DNA from: Rhipicephalus microplus
Taxonomy: Eukaryota > Arthropoda > Arachnida > Ixodida > Ixodidae
Direction: 5' to 3'
Length of the DNA: 64,000 bases
NCBI RefSeq assembly: GCF_043290135.1
Contig: NC_134701.1
Span: forward strand, 4,087,001 to 4,151,000
The first letter of the stretch is position 1. Every line of letters starts with the position of its first letter. Made by a program: the position numbers and the translations under genes. Below, in pieces: positions 12,822 to 26,671 of this stretch. Under the pieces are notes generated by a model. It saw nothing but the letters and a program-made list of their open reading frames with translations. It ran no database searches and was not told the origin of the DNA.

Positions 12822-14058
12822 AGATATGAACCGCGCTAAAACCGCATTAAACAATGTCACTTAGTGAGATGCAGTGTTTTTCACCTTTACAAGTTGGGAA
12901 CTGCGATATCTAATGTGAAAGCGCTTGAAACCGTCGTAATGTTGTAGAAAGCAATGTAAAGTAGCGAGTAAAACATTTTCTAACGATAGAAGTGCGAAGG
13001 TTATGTTAGGTTGAGTTATGTTAGTTTAAGCTAGGTAGCGTCGTGAAACCACCAAAAACGACGTCATCTAACGAGATAGTGTTGTTTTATTGCGAGTACG
13101 AAACTGCGATAGGTAAAATGTTGTGAAAGCACACAAAACGGCATGAACAAGCCAAATACTGCGTGTTGTACCGTTACAAGTGCGAAACTGCTATGTTGTG
13201 ACATTCTCGGTAAAGCGCATGCAAGTATCGTGAAACCTTAAGAACGATGTCATTTAGCGAGATACAGCGTTCTGTACTGTAATAAGTTGGTGAGAAACTG
13301 TGAGGTCAAGCAAATATCGTAATTGTGAACGAAACAGTGTAATTGAGCGTCTTTAGATACAAGTGCGAATGTTAGGTTAGGTTGACATATCAACCGTCGT
13401 AAAACCGCATTAAACAATGTCACTTAGTGAGATGTAGTGTTTTTCTACATTACAAGTCGGGAACTACGATATCTAATGTGAAAGCGCCTGAAACCGTCGT
13501 AATCTTGTAGAAAACATTGTAAAGTTGCGAGTAAAACGTTTTCTAACGATAGAAGTGCGAAGGTTAGGTTAGGTTAGGTTAGGTTAAGCTAGGTAGCGTC
13601 GTGAAACTACCAAAAACAACGTCATCTAACGAGATAGTGTTGTTTTATTGCGAGTATTAAACTGCGATAGGTGAAATGTTGTGAATGCACACAAAACGGC
13701 ATGAACAAGCCAAATACTGCGTGTTCTACCGTTACAAGTGCGAAACTGCTATATTGTGATATTCTCGTTAAAGCGCATGCAAGCATCGTGAAACCTTAAA
13801 GAACAATGTCATTTAGCGAGATACAGCGTTCTGTACTGCAATAAGTTGGTGAAAAACTGTGAGGTTATGCAAATATCGTAATTGTGAACGAAACAGTGTA
13901 ATAGAGCGTTTTTCAATACAAGTACGAATGTTAAGTTAGGTTAAGATATGAACCGTCGTAAAACCGCATTAAACAATGTCACTTAGTGAGATGCAGTGTT
14001 TTTCACCATTACAAGTCGGGAACTGCGATATCTAATGTGAAAGCGCTTGCAAACGTCG

Positions 14059-14181
14059 TTAGGTTAGGTTAGGTTAGGTTAGGTTAGGTTACGTTAGGTT
14101 AGGTTTGGTTAGGTTAGGTTAGGTTAGGTTAGGTTATGTTAGGTTAGGTTGGGTTAGGTTAGGTTAGGTTACGTTAGGTTA
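14059..14181 (+). repeat. TTAGG array 10 (short class, 123 bp)
   Basis: Short array followed by 1793 bp of satellite, an n=3 interval. Confidence 0.92.
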
Positions 14182-15974
14182 AGGTATGAACCGTCGTAAA
14201 ACCGCAATAAACAATGTCACTTAGTGAGATGCAGTGTTTTTCACCTTTACAAGTTGGGAACTGCGATATCTAATGTGAAAGCGCTTGAAACCGTCGTAAT
14301 GTTGTAGAAAGCAATGTAAAGTAGCGAGTAAAACGTTTTCTAACGATAGAAGTGCGAAGGTTATGTTAGGTTGAGTTATGTTAGTTTAAGCTAGGTAGCA
14401 TCGTGAAACCACCAAAAACGACGTCATCTAACGAGATAGTGTTGTTTTATTGCGAGTACGAAACTGCGATAGGTAAAATGTTGTGAAAGCACACAAAATG
14501 GCATGAACAAGCCAAATACTGCGTGTTGTACCGTTACAAGTGCGAAACTGCTATGTTGTGACATTCTCGGTAAAGCGCATGCAAGTATCGTGAAACCTTA
14601 AAGAATGATGTCATTTAGCGAGATACAGCGTTCTGTACTGTAATAAGTTGGTGAGAAACTGTGAGGTCAAGCAAATATCGTAATTGTGAACGAAACAGTG
14701 TAATTGAGCGTCTTTAGATACAAGTGCGAATGTTAGGTTAGGTTGACATATCAACCGTCGTAAAACCGCATTAAACAATGTCACTTAGATGTAGTGTTTT
14801 TCAACATTACAAGTCGGGAACTACGTTATCTAATGTGAAAGCGCATGAAACCGTCGTAATCTTGTAGAAAACATTGTAAAATTGCGAGTAAAACGTTTTC
14901 TAAAGATAGAAGTGCGAAGGTTAGGTTAGGTTAGGTTAGTTTAAGCTAGGTAGCGTCGTGAAACTACCAAAAACGACGTCATCTAACGAGATAGTGTTGT
15001 TTTATAGCGAGTATTAAACTGCGATAGGTGAAATGTTGTGAAAGCACACAAAACGGCATGAACAAGCCAAATATCGCGTGTTGTACCGTTACAAGTGCGA
15101 AACTGCTATGTTGTGATATTCTCGTTAAAGCGCATGCAAGCATCGTGAAACCTTAAAGAACGATGTCATTTAGCGAGATACAGCGTTCTGTACTGCAATA
15201 AGGTGGTGAAAAACTGTGAGGTTATGCAAATATCCTAATTGTGAACGAAACAGTGTAATAGAGCGTTTTTTAATACAAGTGCGAATGTTAGGTTAGGTTA
15301 AGATATGAACCGTCGTAAAACCGCATTAAACAATGTCACTTAGTGAGATGCAGTGTTTTTCACCATTACAAGTCGGGAACTACGATATCTAATGTGAAAG
15401 CGCATGAAACCATCGTAATCTTGTAGAAAACATTGTAAAATTGCGAGTAAAACGTTTTCTAAAGATAGAAGTGCGAAGGTTAGCTTGAGTTATGTTAGTT
15501 TAAGCTATGTAGCGTCGTGAGACCACCAAAAAGGACGTCATCTAAAGAGATAGTGTTGTTTTATTGCATGTACGAAACTGCAATAGGTGAAATGTTGTGA
15601 AAGTACACAAAACGGCTTGAACAAGCCAGATACTGCGTGTTGTACCGTTACAAGTGCGAAACTGCTATAATGTGATATTCTCGTTAAAGCGCATGCAAGC
15701 ATCGTGAAACCTTAAAGAACGATGTCATTTAGCGAGATACAGCGTTCTGTACTGCAATAAGTTGGTGAAAAACTGTGAGGTTATGCAAATATCGTAATTG
15801 TGAACGAAACAGTGTAATAGAGCGTTTTTCAATACAAGTACCAATGTTAGGTTAGGTTAAGATATGAACCGTCGTAAAACCGCATTAAACAATGTCACTT
15901 AGTGAGATGCAGTGTTTTTCACCATTACAAGTCGGGAACTGCGATATCTAATGTGAAAGCGCTTGCAAACGTCG

Positions 15975-16107
15975 TTAGGTTAGCTTAGGTTAGGTTAGGT
16001 TAGGTTAGGTTAGGTTAGGTTACGTTAGGTTAGGTTTGGTTAGGTTAGGTTAGGTTAGGTTATGTTAGGTTAGGTTGGGTTAGGTTAGGTTAGGTTAGGT
16101 TAGGTTA
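15975..16107 (+). repeat. TTAGG array 11 (short class, 133 bp)
   Basis: Starts with a ttagc variant as in arrays 6, 7 and 21. Followed by 1234 bp of satellite. Confidence 0.92.
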
Positions 16108-17341
16108 AGATATAAACCGCGCTAAAACCGCTATAAACAATGTCACTTAGTGAGATGCAGTGTTTTTCACCTTTACAAGTTGGGAACTGCGATATCTAAT
16201 GTGAAAGCGCTTGAAACCGTCGTAATGTTGTAGAAAGCAATGTAAAGTAGCGAGTAAAACGTTTTCTAACGATAGAAGTGCGAAGGTTATGTTAGGTTGA
16301 GTTATGTTAGTTTAAGCTAGGTAGCGTCGTGAAACCACCAAAAACGACGTCATCTAACGAGATAGTGTTGTTTTATTGCGAGTACGAAACTGCGATAGGT
16401 AAAATGTTGTGAAAGCACACAAAACGGCATGAACAAGCCAAATACTGCGTGTTGTACCGTTACAAGTGCGAAACTGCTATGTTGTGACATTCTCGGTAAA
16501 GCGCATGCAAGTATCGTGAAACCTTAAGAACGATGTCATTTAGCGAGATACAGCGTTCTGTACTGTAATAAGTTGGTGAGAAACTGTGAGGTCAAGCAAA
16601 TATCGTAATTGTGAACGAAACAGTGTAATTGAGCGTCTTTAGATACAAGTGCGAATGTTAGGTTAGGTTGACATATCAACCGTCGTAAAACCGCATTAAA
16701 CAATGTCACTTAGTGAGATGTAGTGTTTTTCAACATTACAAGTCGGGAACTACGATATCTAATGTGAAAGCGCATGAAACCGTCATAATCTTGTAGAAAA
16801 CATTGTAAAGTTGCGAGTAAAACGTTTTCTAACGATAGAAGTGCGAAGGTTAGGTTAGGTTAGGTTAGTTTAAGCTAGGTAGCGTCATGAAACTACCAAA
16901 AACGACGTCATCTAACGAGATAGTGTTGTTTTATTGCGAGTATTAAACTGCGATAGGTGAAATGTGAATGCACACAAAACGGCATGAACAAGCCAAATAC
17001 TGCGTGTTCTACCGTTACAAGTGCGAAACTGCTATATTGTGATATTCTCGTTAAAGCGCATGCAAGCATCATAAAACCTTAAAGAACAATGTCATTTAGC
17101 GAGATACAGCGTTCTGTACTGCAATAAGTTGGTGAAAAACTGTGAGGTTATGCAAATATCGTAATTGTGAACGAAACAGTGTAATAGAGCGTTTTTCAAT
17201 ACAAGTACGAATGTTAGGTTAGGTTAAGATATGAACCGTCGTAAAACCGCATTAAACAATGTCACTTAGTGAGATGCAGTGTTTTTCACCATTACAAGTC
17301 GGGAACTGCGATATCTAATGTGAAAGCGCTTGCAAACGTCG

Positions 17342-17459
17342 TTAGGTTAGGTTAGGTAAGGTTAGGTTAGGTTACGTTAGGTTAGGTTTGGTTAGGTTAG
17401 GTTAGGTTAGGTTATGTTAGGTTAGGTTGGGTTAGGTTAGGTTAGGTTACGTTAGGTTA
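17342..17459 (+). repeat. TTAGG array 12 (short class, 118 bp)
   Basis: 118 bp is the commonest short-class length. Followed by 679 bp of satellite. Confidence 0.92.
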
Positions 17460-18138
17460 AGGTATGAACCGTCGTAAAACCGCAATAAACAATGTCACTT
17501 AGTGAGATGCAGTGTTTTTCACCTTTACAACTTGGGAACTGCGATAGCTAATGTGAAAGCGCTTGAAACCGTCGTAATGTTGTAGAAAGCAATGTAAAGT
17601 AGCGAGTAAAACGTTTTCTAACGATAGAAGTGCGAAGGTTATGTTAGGTTGAGTTATGTTAGTTTAAGCTAGGTAGCGTCGTGAAACTACCAAAAACGAC
17701 GTCATCTAACGAGATAGTGTTGTTTTATAGCGAGTATTAAACTGCGATAGGTGAAATGTTGTGAAAGCACACAAAACGGCATGAACAAGCCAAATACTGC
17801 GTGTTCTACCGTTACAAGTGCGAAACTGCTATATTGTGATATTCTCGTTAAAGCGCATGCAAGCATCGTGAAACCTTAAAGAACAATGTCATTTAGCGAG
17901 ATACAGCGTTCTGTACTGCAATAAGTTGGTGAAAAACTGTGAGGTTATGCAAATATCGTAATATTGAACAAAACAGTGTAATAGAGCGTTTTTAGATACA
18001 AGTGCGAATGTTAGGTTAGGTTAAGATATGAACCGTCGTAAAACCGCATTAAACAATGTCAATTACTGAGATGCAGTGTTTTTCACCATTAAAAGTGGGG
18101 AACTGCGATATTTAATGTGAAAGCGCTTGCAACCGTTG

Positions 18139-18780
18139 TTAGGTTAGGTTAGGTTAGGTTAGGTTAGGTTAGGTTTGGTTAGGTTAGGTTAGGTTAGGTT
18201 AGGTTAGATTAGGTTAGGTTGGGTTCAGTTGGGTTAGGTTAGGTTAGGTTAGGTTACGTTAGGTTAGGTTAGGTTAGGCAAGGATAATTTGGTTAGGTTA
18301 GGTAAGGTTAGGTTAGGTTAGGTTAGGTTGTGTTGGGTGTTGTTGGGTTGGGTTAGGTTGGGTTAGGTTAGGTTAGGTTACGTTAGGTTAGGTTAGGTTA
18401 GGTTACGTTAGGTTATGTTAGGTTAGGTTAGGTTACGTTAGGTTAGGTTAGGTCAGGTAAGGTTAGGTTACGTTAGAATAGGTTAGGTTAGGTTAGGTTA
18501 CGTTAGGTTAGGTTAAGTTAGGTTAGGTTAGGTTTGGTTAGGTTAGGTTAGCTTAGGTTAGGTTAGGTTGGGTTGGGTTGGGTTAGGTTGGGTTAGGTTA
18601 GGTTAGGTTAGGTTGGGTTAGGTTAGTTTAGGTTAGGTTAGGTTAGGTTAGGTTGGGTTGGGTTGGGTTAGGTTAGGTTAGGTTAGGTAAGGTTAGATTA
18701 GGTTAGGTTAGGTTAGGTTAGGTTAGGTTAGGTTATGTTAGGTTAGGTTGGGTTAGGTTAGGTTAGGTTAGGTTAGGTTA
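18139..18780 (+). repeat. TTAGG array 13 (long class, 642 bp)
   Basis: Entered through the rare aaccgttg variant, shared only with array 1. Followed by 680 bp of satellite that matches the interval after array 1. Confidence 0.92.
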
Positions 18781-19460
18781 AGATATGAATACGCGCTAAA
18801 ACCGCATTAAACAATGTCACTTAGTGAGATGCAGTGTTTTTCACCTTTACAAGTTGGGAACTGCGATATCTAATGTGAAAGCGCTTGAAACCGTCGTAAT
18901 GTTGTAGAAAGCAATGTAAAGTAGCGAGTAAAACGTTTTCTAACGATAGAAGTGCGAAGGTTATGTTAGGTTGAGTTATGTTAGTTTAAGCTAGGTAGCG
19001 TCGTGCAACTACCAAAAACAACGTCATCTAACGAGATAGTGTTGTTTAATTGCGAGTACAAAACTGCGATAGGTGAAATGCTGTGAAAGCACACAAAACG
19101 GCATGAACAAGCCAAATACTGCGTGTTGTACCGTTACAAGTGCGAAACTGCTATGTTGTGATATTCTCGTTAAAGCGCATGCAAGCATCGTGAAACCTTA
19201 AAGAACGATGTCATTTAGCGAGATACAGCGTTCTGTACTGCAATAAGTTGGTGAAAAACTGTGAGGTTATGCAAATATCCTAATTGTGAACGAAACAGTG
19301 TAATAGAGCGTTTTTTAATACAAGTGCGAATGTTAGGTTAGGTTAAGATATGAACCGTCGTAAAACCGCATTAAACAATGTCACTTAGTGAGATGCAGTG
19401 TTTTTCACCATTACAAGTCGGGAACTACGATATCTAATGTGAAAGCGCTTGCAAACGTCG

Positions 19461-19588
19461 TTAGGTTAGGTTAGGTTAGGTTAGGTTAGGTTAGGTTACG
19501 TTACGTTAGGTTAGGTTTGGTTAGGTTAGGTTAGGTTAGGTTATGTTAGGTTAGGTTGGGTTAGGTTAGGTTAGGTTACGTTAGGTTA
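19461..19588 (+). repeat. TTAGG array 14 (short class, 128 bp)
   Basis: Short array with a doubled ttacg variant. Followed by 679 bp of satellite. Confidence 0.92.
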
Positions 19589-20267
19589 AGGTATGAACCG
19601 TCGTAAAACCGCAATAAACAATGTCACTTAGTGAGATGCGGTGTTTTTCACCTTTACAACTTGGGAACTGCGATATCTAATGTGAAAGCGCTTAAAACCG
19701 TCGTAATGTTGTAGAAAGCAATGTAAAGTAGCGAGTAAAACGTTTTCTAAAGATAGAAAAGCGAAGGTTATGTTAGGTTGAGTTATGTTAGTTTAAGCTA
19801 GGTAGCGTCGTGAAACTACCAAAAACGACGTCATCTAACGAGATAGTGTTGTTTTATAGCGAGTATTAAACTGCGATAGGTGAAATGTTGTGAAAGCACA
19901 CAAAACGGCAAGAACAAGCCAAATACTGCGTGTTCTACCGTTACAAGTGCGAAACTGCTATGTTGTGACATTCTCGGTAAAGCGCATGCAAGTATCGTGA
20001 AACCTTAAAGAACGATGTCATTTAGCGAGATACAGCGTTCTGTACTGCAATAAGTTGGTGAAAAACTGTGAGGTTATGCAAATATCGTAATATTGAACAA
20101 AACAGTGTAATAGAGCGTTTTTAGATACAAGTGCGAATGTTAGGTTAGGTTAAGATATGAACCGTCGTAAAACCGCATTAAACAATGTCAATTACTGAGA
20201 TGCAGTGTTTTTCACCATTAAAAGTGGGGAACTGCGATATTTAATGTGAAACCGCTTGCAACCGTCG

Positions 20268-20914
20268 TTAGGTTAGGTTAGGTTAGGTTTGGTTAGGTTA
20301 GGTTAGGTTAGATTAGGTTAGGTTGGGTTGAGTTGGGTTAGGTTAGGTTAGGTTAGGTTGGGTTAGGTTAGGTTAGGTTAGGTTAGGTTACGTTAAGTTA
20401 GGTTAGGTTACGTTAGGTTAGGTTAGGGTAGGTTACGTTAGGTTAGGTTAGGTTAGGTAAGGATAATTTGGTTAGGTTAGGTTAGGTTAGGTTGCGTTGG
20501 GTGTTGTTGGGTTGGGTTGGGTTGGGTTAGGTTGGGTTAGGTTAGGTTAGGTTACGTTAGGTTAGGTTAGGTTAGGTTAGGTTACGTTAGGTTATGTTAG
20601 GTTAGGTTAGGTTACGTTAGGTTAGGTTAGGTCAGGTAAGGTTAGGTTACGTTAGAATAGGTTAGGTTAGGTTAGGTTACGTTAGGTTAGGTTAAGTTAG
20701 GTTAGGTTAGGTTTGGTTAGGTTAGGTTAGGTTAGCTTAGGTTAGGTTAGGTTGGGTTGGGTTGGGTTAGGTTGGGTTAGGTTAGGTTAGGTTAGGTTAG
20801 GTTGGGTTAGGTTAGTTTAGGTTAGGTTAGGTTAGGTTGGGTTGGGTTGGGTTAGGTTAGGTTAGGTTAGGTTAGGTAAGGTTAGGTTAGGTTAGGTTAG
20901 GTTAGGTTAGGTTA
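20268..20914 (+). repeat. TTAGG array 15 (long class, 647 bp)
   Basis: Long-class markers with a private gttgcgttggg variant, shared with arrays 22 and 29. Followed by 679 bp of satellite. Confidence 0.92.
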
Positions 20915-21593
20915 AGGTATGAACCGTCGTAAAACCGCATTAAACAATGTCACTTAGTGAGATGCAGTGTTTTTCACCTTTACAAGTTGGGAACTGTGAT
21001 ATCTAATGTGAAAGCGCTTGAAACCGTCGTAATGTTGTAGAAAGCAATGTAAAGTAGCGAGTAAAACGTTTTCTAACGATAGAAGTGCGAAGGTCATGTT
21101 AGGTTGAGTTATGTTAGTTTAAGCTAGGTAGCGTCGTGAAACTACCAAAAACAACATCATCTAACGAGATAGTGTTGTTTTATTGCGAGTACGAAACTGC
21201 GATAGGTGAAATGTTGTGAAAGCACACAAAACGGCATGAACAAGCCAAATACTGCGTGTTGTACCGTTACAAGTGCGAAACTGCTATGTTGTGATATTCT
21301 CGTTAAAGCGCATGCAAGCATCGTGAAACCTTAAAGAACGTTGTCATTTAGCGAGATACAGCGTTTTGTACTGCAATAAGTTGGTGAAAAACTGTGAGGT
21401 TATGCAAATATCCTAATTGTGAACGAAACAGTGTAATAGAGCGTTTTTTAATACAAGTGCGAATGTTAGGTTAGGTTAAGATATGAACCGTCGTAAAACC
21501 GCATTAATCAATGTCACTTAGTGAGATGCAGTGTTTTTCACCATTACAAGTCGGGAACTGCGATATCTAATGTGAAAGCGCTTGCAAACGTCG

Positions 21594-21731
21594 TTAGGTT
21601 AGGTTAGGTTAGGTTAGGTTAGGTTAGGTTTGGTTAGGTTAGGTTAGGTTAGGTTAGGTTAGGGTATGTTAGGTACGGTTTGGTTAGGTTAGGTTAGGTT
21701 AGGTTGGTTTAGGTAAGGTTAGGTTAGGTTA
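21594..21731 (+). repeat. TTAGG array 16 (tacgg/ggtttagg class, 138 bp)
   Basis: Carries gtatgttaggtacgg and ggttggtttaggtaagg markers. Followed by 1223 bp of satellite, about 12 bp shorter than the usual n=2 interval. Confidence 0.92.
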
Positions 21732-22954
21732 AGATATGAACCGCGCTAAAACCGCATTAAACAATGTCACTTAGTGAGATGCTGTGTTTTTCACCATTAC
21801 AAGTCGGCAACTGCGATATCTAATGTGAAAGCGCATGAAACCGTCGTAATCTCGTAGAAAACATTGTAAAGTAGCGAATAAAACGTTTTCTAACGATAGA
21901 AGTGCGAAGGTTCGGTTAGTTTGAGCTAGGTAGCGTCGTGAAACCACCAAAAACGATGTCATCTAACGAGATAGTGTTGTTTTATTGCGAGTACGAAACT
22001 GCGATAGGTGAAATATTGGGAAAGCACACAAAATGGCATGAACTAGCCAGATACTGCGTCTTGTGCCGTTACAAGTGCGAAACTGCTTTATTGTGATATT
22101 CTCGTTAAAGCGCATGCAAGTATTGTGAAACCTTAAAGAACGATGTCATTTAGCGAGATACAGCGTTCTGTACTGTAATAGGTTGGTGAGAAACTGTGAG
22201 GTCAAGCAAATATCGTAATTGTGAACGAAACAGTGTAATTGAGCGTATTTAGATACAAGTGCGAATGTTAGGTTAGGTGGAGATATCAACCGTCGTAAAA
22301 CCGCATTAAACAATGTCACTTAGTGAGATGTAGTGTTTTTCAACATTACAAGTCGGGAACTACGATATCTAATGTGAAAGCGCATGAAACCGTCGTAATC
22401 TTGTAGAAAACATTATAAAGTTGCGAGTAAAACGTTTTCTAACGATAGAAGTGCGAAGGTTAGCTTGAGTTATGTTAGTTTAAGCTATGTAGCGTCGTGA
22501 GACCACCAAAAAGGACGTCATCTAACGAGATAGTGTTGTTTTATTGCATGTACGAAACTGCAATAGGTGAAATGTTGTGAAAGTACACAAAACGGCTTGA
22601 ACAAGCCAGATACTGCGTGTTGTACCGTTACAAGTGCGAAACTGCTATAATGTGATATTCTCGTTAAAGCGCATGCAAGCATCGTGAAACCTTAAAGAAC
22701 GATGTCATTTAGCGAGATACAGCGTTCTGTACTGCAATAAGTTGGTGAAAAACTGTGAGGTTATGCAAATATCGTAATTGTGAACGAAACAGTGTAATAG
22801 AGCGTTTTTCAATACAAGTACCAATGTTAGGTTAGGTTAAGATATGAACCGTCGTAAAACCGCATTAAACAATGTCACTTAGTGAGATGCGGTGTTTTTC
22901 ACCATTACAAGTCGGGAACTGCGATATCTAATGTGAAAGCGCTTGCAAACGTCG

Positions 22955-23072
22955 TTAGGTTAGGTTAGGTTAGGTTAGGTTAGGTTACGTTAGGTTAGGT
23001 TTGGTTAGGTTAGGTTAGGTTAGGTTATGCTAGGTTAGGTTGGGTTAGGTTAGGTTAGGTTAGGTTAGGTTA
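22955..23072 (+). repeat. TTAGG array 17 (short class, 118 bp)
   Basis: Contains the private ttatgctagg variant, shared with array 28. Followed by 1238 bp of satellite. Confidence 0.92.
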
Positions 23073-24310
23073 AGATATGAACCGCGCTAAAACCGCATTA
23101 AACAATGTCACTTAGTGAGATGCAGTGTTTTTCACCTTTATAAGTTGGGAACTGCGATATCTAATGTGAAAGCGCTTGAAACCGTCGTAATGTTGTAGAA
23201 AGCAATGTAAAGTAGCGAGTAAAACGTTTTCTAACGATAGAAGTGCGAAGGTTATGTTAGGTTGAGTTATGTTAGTTTAAGCTAGGTAGCGTCGTGAAAC
23301 CACCAAAAACGACGTCATCTAACGAGATAGTGTTGTTTTATTGCGAGTACGAAACTGCGATAGGTAAAATGTTGTGAAAGCACACAAAATGGCATGAACA
23401 AGCCAAATACTGCGTGTTGTACCGTTACAAGTGCGAAACTGCTATGTTGTGACATTCTCGGTAAAGCGCATGCAAGTATCGTGAAACCTTAAAGAACGAT
23501 GTCATTTAGCGAGATACAGCGTTCTGTACTGTAATAAGTTGGTGAGAAACTGTGAGGTCAAGCAAATATCGTAATTGTGAACGAAACAGTGTAATTGAGC
23601 GTCTTTAGATACAAGTGCGAATGTTAGGTTAGGTTGACATATCAACCTTCGTAAAACCGCATTAAACAATGTCACTTAGTGAGATGTAGTGTTTTTCAAC
23701 ATTACAAGTCGGGAACTACGATATCTAATGTGAAAGCGCATGAAACCGTCGTAATCTTGTAGAAAACGTTGTAAAGTGGCGAGTAAAACGTTTTCTAACG
23801 ATAGAAGTGCGAAGGTTAGGTTAGGTTAGGTTAGTTTAAGCTAGGTAGCGTCGTGAAACTACCAAAAACGACGTCATCTAACGAGATAGTGTTGTTTTAT
23901 TGCGAGTATTAAACTGCGATAGGTGAAATGTTGTGAAAGCACACAAAACGGCATGAACAAGCCAAATACTGCGTGTTCTACCGTTACAAGTGCGAAACTG
24001 CTATATTGTGATATTCTCGTTAAAGCGCATGCAAGCATCGTGAAACCTTAAAGAACAATGTCATTTAGCGAGATACAGCGTTCTGTACTGCAATAAGTTG
24101 GTGAAAAACTGTGAGGTTATGCAAATATCGTAATTGTGAACAAAACAGTGTAATAGAGCGTTTTTTGATACAAGTGCGAATGTTAGGTTAGGTTAAGATA
24201 TGAACCGTCGTAAAACCGCATTAAACAATGTCAATTACTGAGATGCAGTGTTTTTCACCATTAAAAGTGGGGAACTGCGATATTTAATGTGAAAGCGCTT
24301 GCAACCGTCG

Positions 24311-24992
24311 TTAGGTTAGGTTAGGTTAGGTTAGGTTAGGTTATGTTAGGTTTGGTTAGGTTAGTTTAGGTTAGGTTAGGTTACATTAGGTTAGGTTGGG
24401 TTGAGTTGGGTTAGGTTAGGTTAGGTTAGGTTAGGTTGGCTTAGGTTAGGTTAGGTTAGGTTACGTTAGGTTAGGTTAGGTTACGTTAGGTTAGTTTAGG
24501 TTAGGTTACGTTAGGGTAGGTTAGGTTAGGTAAGGATAATTTGGTTAGGTTAGGTAAGGTTAGGTTAGGTTAGGTTAGGTTGGGTTGGGTGTTGTTGGTT
24601 TGGGTTGGGTTGGGTTAGGTTGGGTTAGGTTAGGTTAGGTTACGTTAGGTTAGGTTAGGTTAGGTTACGTTAGGTTATGTTAGGTTAGGTTAGGTTACGT
24701 TAGGTTAGGTTAGGTCAGGTAAGGTTAGGTTACGTTAGAATAGGTTAGGTTAGGTTACGTTAGGTTAGGTTAAGTTAGGTTAGGTTAGGTTTGGTTAGGT
24801 TAGGTTAGGTTAGCTTAGGTTAGGTTAGGTTGGGTTGGGTTGGGTTAGGTTGGGTTAGGTTAGGTTAGGTTAGGTTAGGTTGGGTTAGGTTAGTTTAGGT
24901 TAGGTTAGGTTAGGTTGGGTTGGGTTGGGTTGGGTTAGGTTAGGTTAGGTTAGGTAAGGTTAGGTTAGGTTAGGTTAGGTTAGGTTAGGTTA
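24311..24992 (+). repeat. TTAGG array 18 (long class, 682 bp)
   Basis: Long-class array whose exit lacks about 5 bp (ttatgaacc directly). Followed by 674 bp of satellite. Confidence 0.92.
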
Positions 24993-25666
24993 TGAACCGT
25001 CGTAAAACCGCATTAAACAATGTCACTTAGTGAGATGCAGTGTTTTTCACCTTTACAAGTTGGGAACTGTGATATCTAATGTGAAAGCGCTTGAAACCGT
25101 CGTAATGTTGTAGAAAGCAATCTAAAGTAGCGAGTAAAACGTTTTCTAACGATAGAAGTGCGAAGGTCATGTTAGGTTGAGTTATGTTAGTTTAAGCTAG
25201 GTAGCGTCGTGAAACTACCAAAAACAACGTCATCTAACGAGATAGTGTTGTTTTATTGTGAGTACGAAACTGCGATAGGTGAAATGTTGTGAAAGCACAC
25301 AAAACGGCATGAAGAAGCCAAATACGGCGTGTTGTACCGTTACAAGTGCGAAACTGCTATGTTGTGATATTCTCGTTAAAGCGCATGCAAGCATCGTGAA
25401 ACCTTAAAGAACGATGTCATTTAGCGAGATACAGCGTTCTGTACTGCAATAAGTTGGTGAAAAACTGTGAGGTTATGCAAATATCCTAATTGTGAACGAA
25501 ACAGTGTAATAGAGCGTTTTTTAATACAAGTGCGAATGTTAGGTTAGGTTAAGATATGAACCGTCGTAAAACCGCATTAAACAATGTCACTTAGTGAGAT
25601 GCAGTGTATTTCACCATTACAAGTCGGGAACTGCGATATCTAATGTGAAAGCGCTTGCAAACGTCG

Positions 25667-25824
25667 TTAGGTTAGGTTAGGTTAGGTTAGGTTAGGTTAG
25701 GTTACGTTAGGTTAGGTTAGGTTAGGTTTGGTTAGGTTAGGTTAGGTTAGGTTAGGGTATGTTAGGTACGGTTTGGTTAGGTTAGGTTAGGTTAGGTTGG
25801 TTTAGGTAAGGTTAGGTTAGGTTA
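25667..25824 (+). repeat. TTAGG array 19 (tacgg/ggtttagg class, 158 bp)
   Basis: The last array before the retroelements. The satellite interval that follows is split by the LINE and the PLE; without them it measures about 1782-1784 bp (n=3). Confidence 0.92.
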
Positions 25825-26440
25825 AGATATGAACCACGCTAAAACCGCTATAAACAATGTCACTTAGTGAGATGCTGTGTTTTTCACCATTACAAGTCGG
25901 CAACTGCGATATCTAATGTGAAAGCGCATGAAACCGTCGTAATCTTGTAGAAAACATTGTAAAGTAGCGAATAAAACGTTTTCTAACGATAGAAGTGCGA
26001 AGGTTCGGTTAGTTTGAGCTAGGTAGCGTCGTGAAACCACCAAAAACGATGTCATCTAACGAGATAGTGTTGTTTTATTGCGAGTACGAAACTGCGATAG
26101 GTGAAATATTGGGAAAGCACACAAAATGGCATGAACTAGCCAGATACTGCGTCTTGTGCCGTTACAAGTGCGAAACTGCTTTATTGTGATATTCTCGTTA
26201 AAGCGCATGCAAGTATTGTGAAACCTAAAGAACGATGTCATTTAGCGACATACAGCGTTCTGTACTGTAATAAGTTGGTGAGAAACTGTGAGGTCAAGCA
26301 AATATCGTAATTGTGAACGAAACAGTGTAATTGAGCATATTTAGATACAAGTGCGAATATTAGGTTAGGTTGAGATATCAACCGTCGTAAAACCGCATTA
26401 AACAATGTCACTTAGTGAGATGTAGTGTTTTTCAACATTA

Positions 26441-26462
26441 TTTATTTATTTATTTATTTATT
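26441..26462. repeat. TTTA/TAAA microsatellite tail of the LINE
   Basis: About five and a half units of ttta, directly at the junction with satellite. It is the 3' end signature of the minus-strand LINE. Confidence 0.85.
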
Positions 26463-26671
26463 GAAAATACCTTACAGGCCAGAAGGCATTGAGTAAGGGG
26501 GGTTACAGTGAAAAATCGCATGTAAATTTCAAAATAAAAACGGTACAATGTCGGTAAGTAATAACAAAAAAAAATTAACAAAGCAATAAGTCAGCAATAC
26601 GTAAACATGGCGATGAAGTATATAAGAACACTCCGTAACATAAAAACCCTCGGAAAAGAAGTAAAAGAACG

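Larger units (their letters stand above)
1451..26440. repeat. Satellite domain left of the retroelement insertions
   Basis: Continuous satellite alternating with TTAGG arrays 2 to 19. Satellite intervals between arrays measure 674-680, 1223-1238 or 1793 bp. I see no gene, RNA gene or other mobile element in it. Open frames of about 60 codons recur wherever the same monomer variant recurs and are taken as chance. The domain ends at 26440, where a LINE interrupts an M2 monomer between acatta and caagtc. Confidence 0.9.

Noticed and set aside
21771..21962. Recurrent minus-strand open frames of 60-63 codons in the satellite (also near 8880, 25864, 26056, 35598, 42584, 48883, 53370 and 61591).
   Set aside because: They recur only because the same monomer variants recur. 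They start and stop inside satellite, have no known domain, and small indels in other copies break them.
139..26440. CRISPR-like array of regularly spaced repeats.
   Set aside because: The repeat units are 170-202 bp, the whole unit is conserved with no unique spacers, and the TTAGG arrays indicate a eukaryote.
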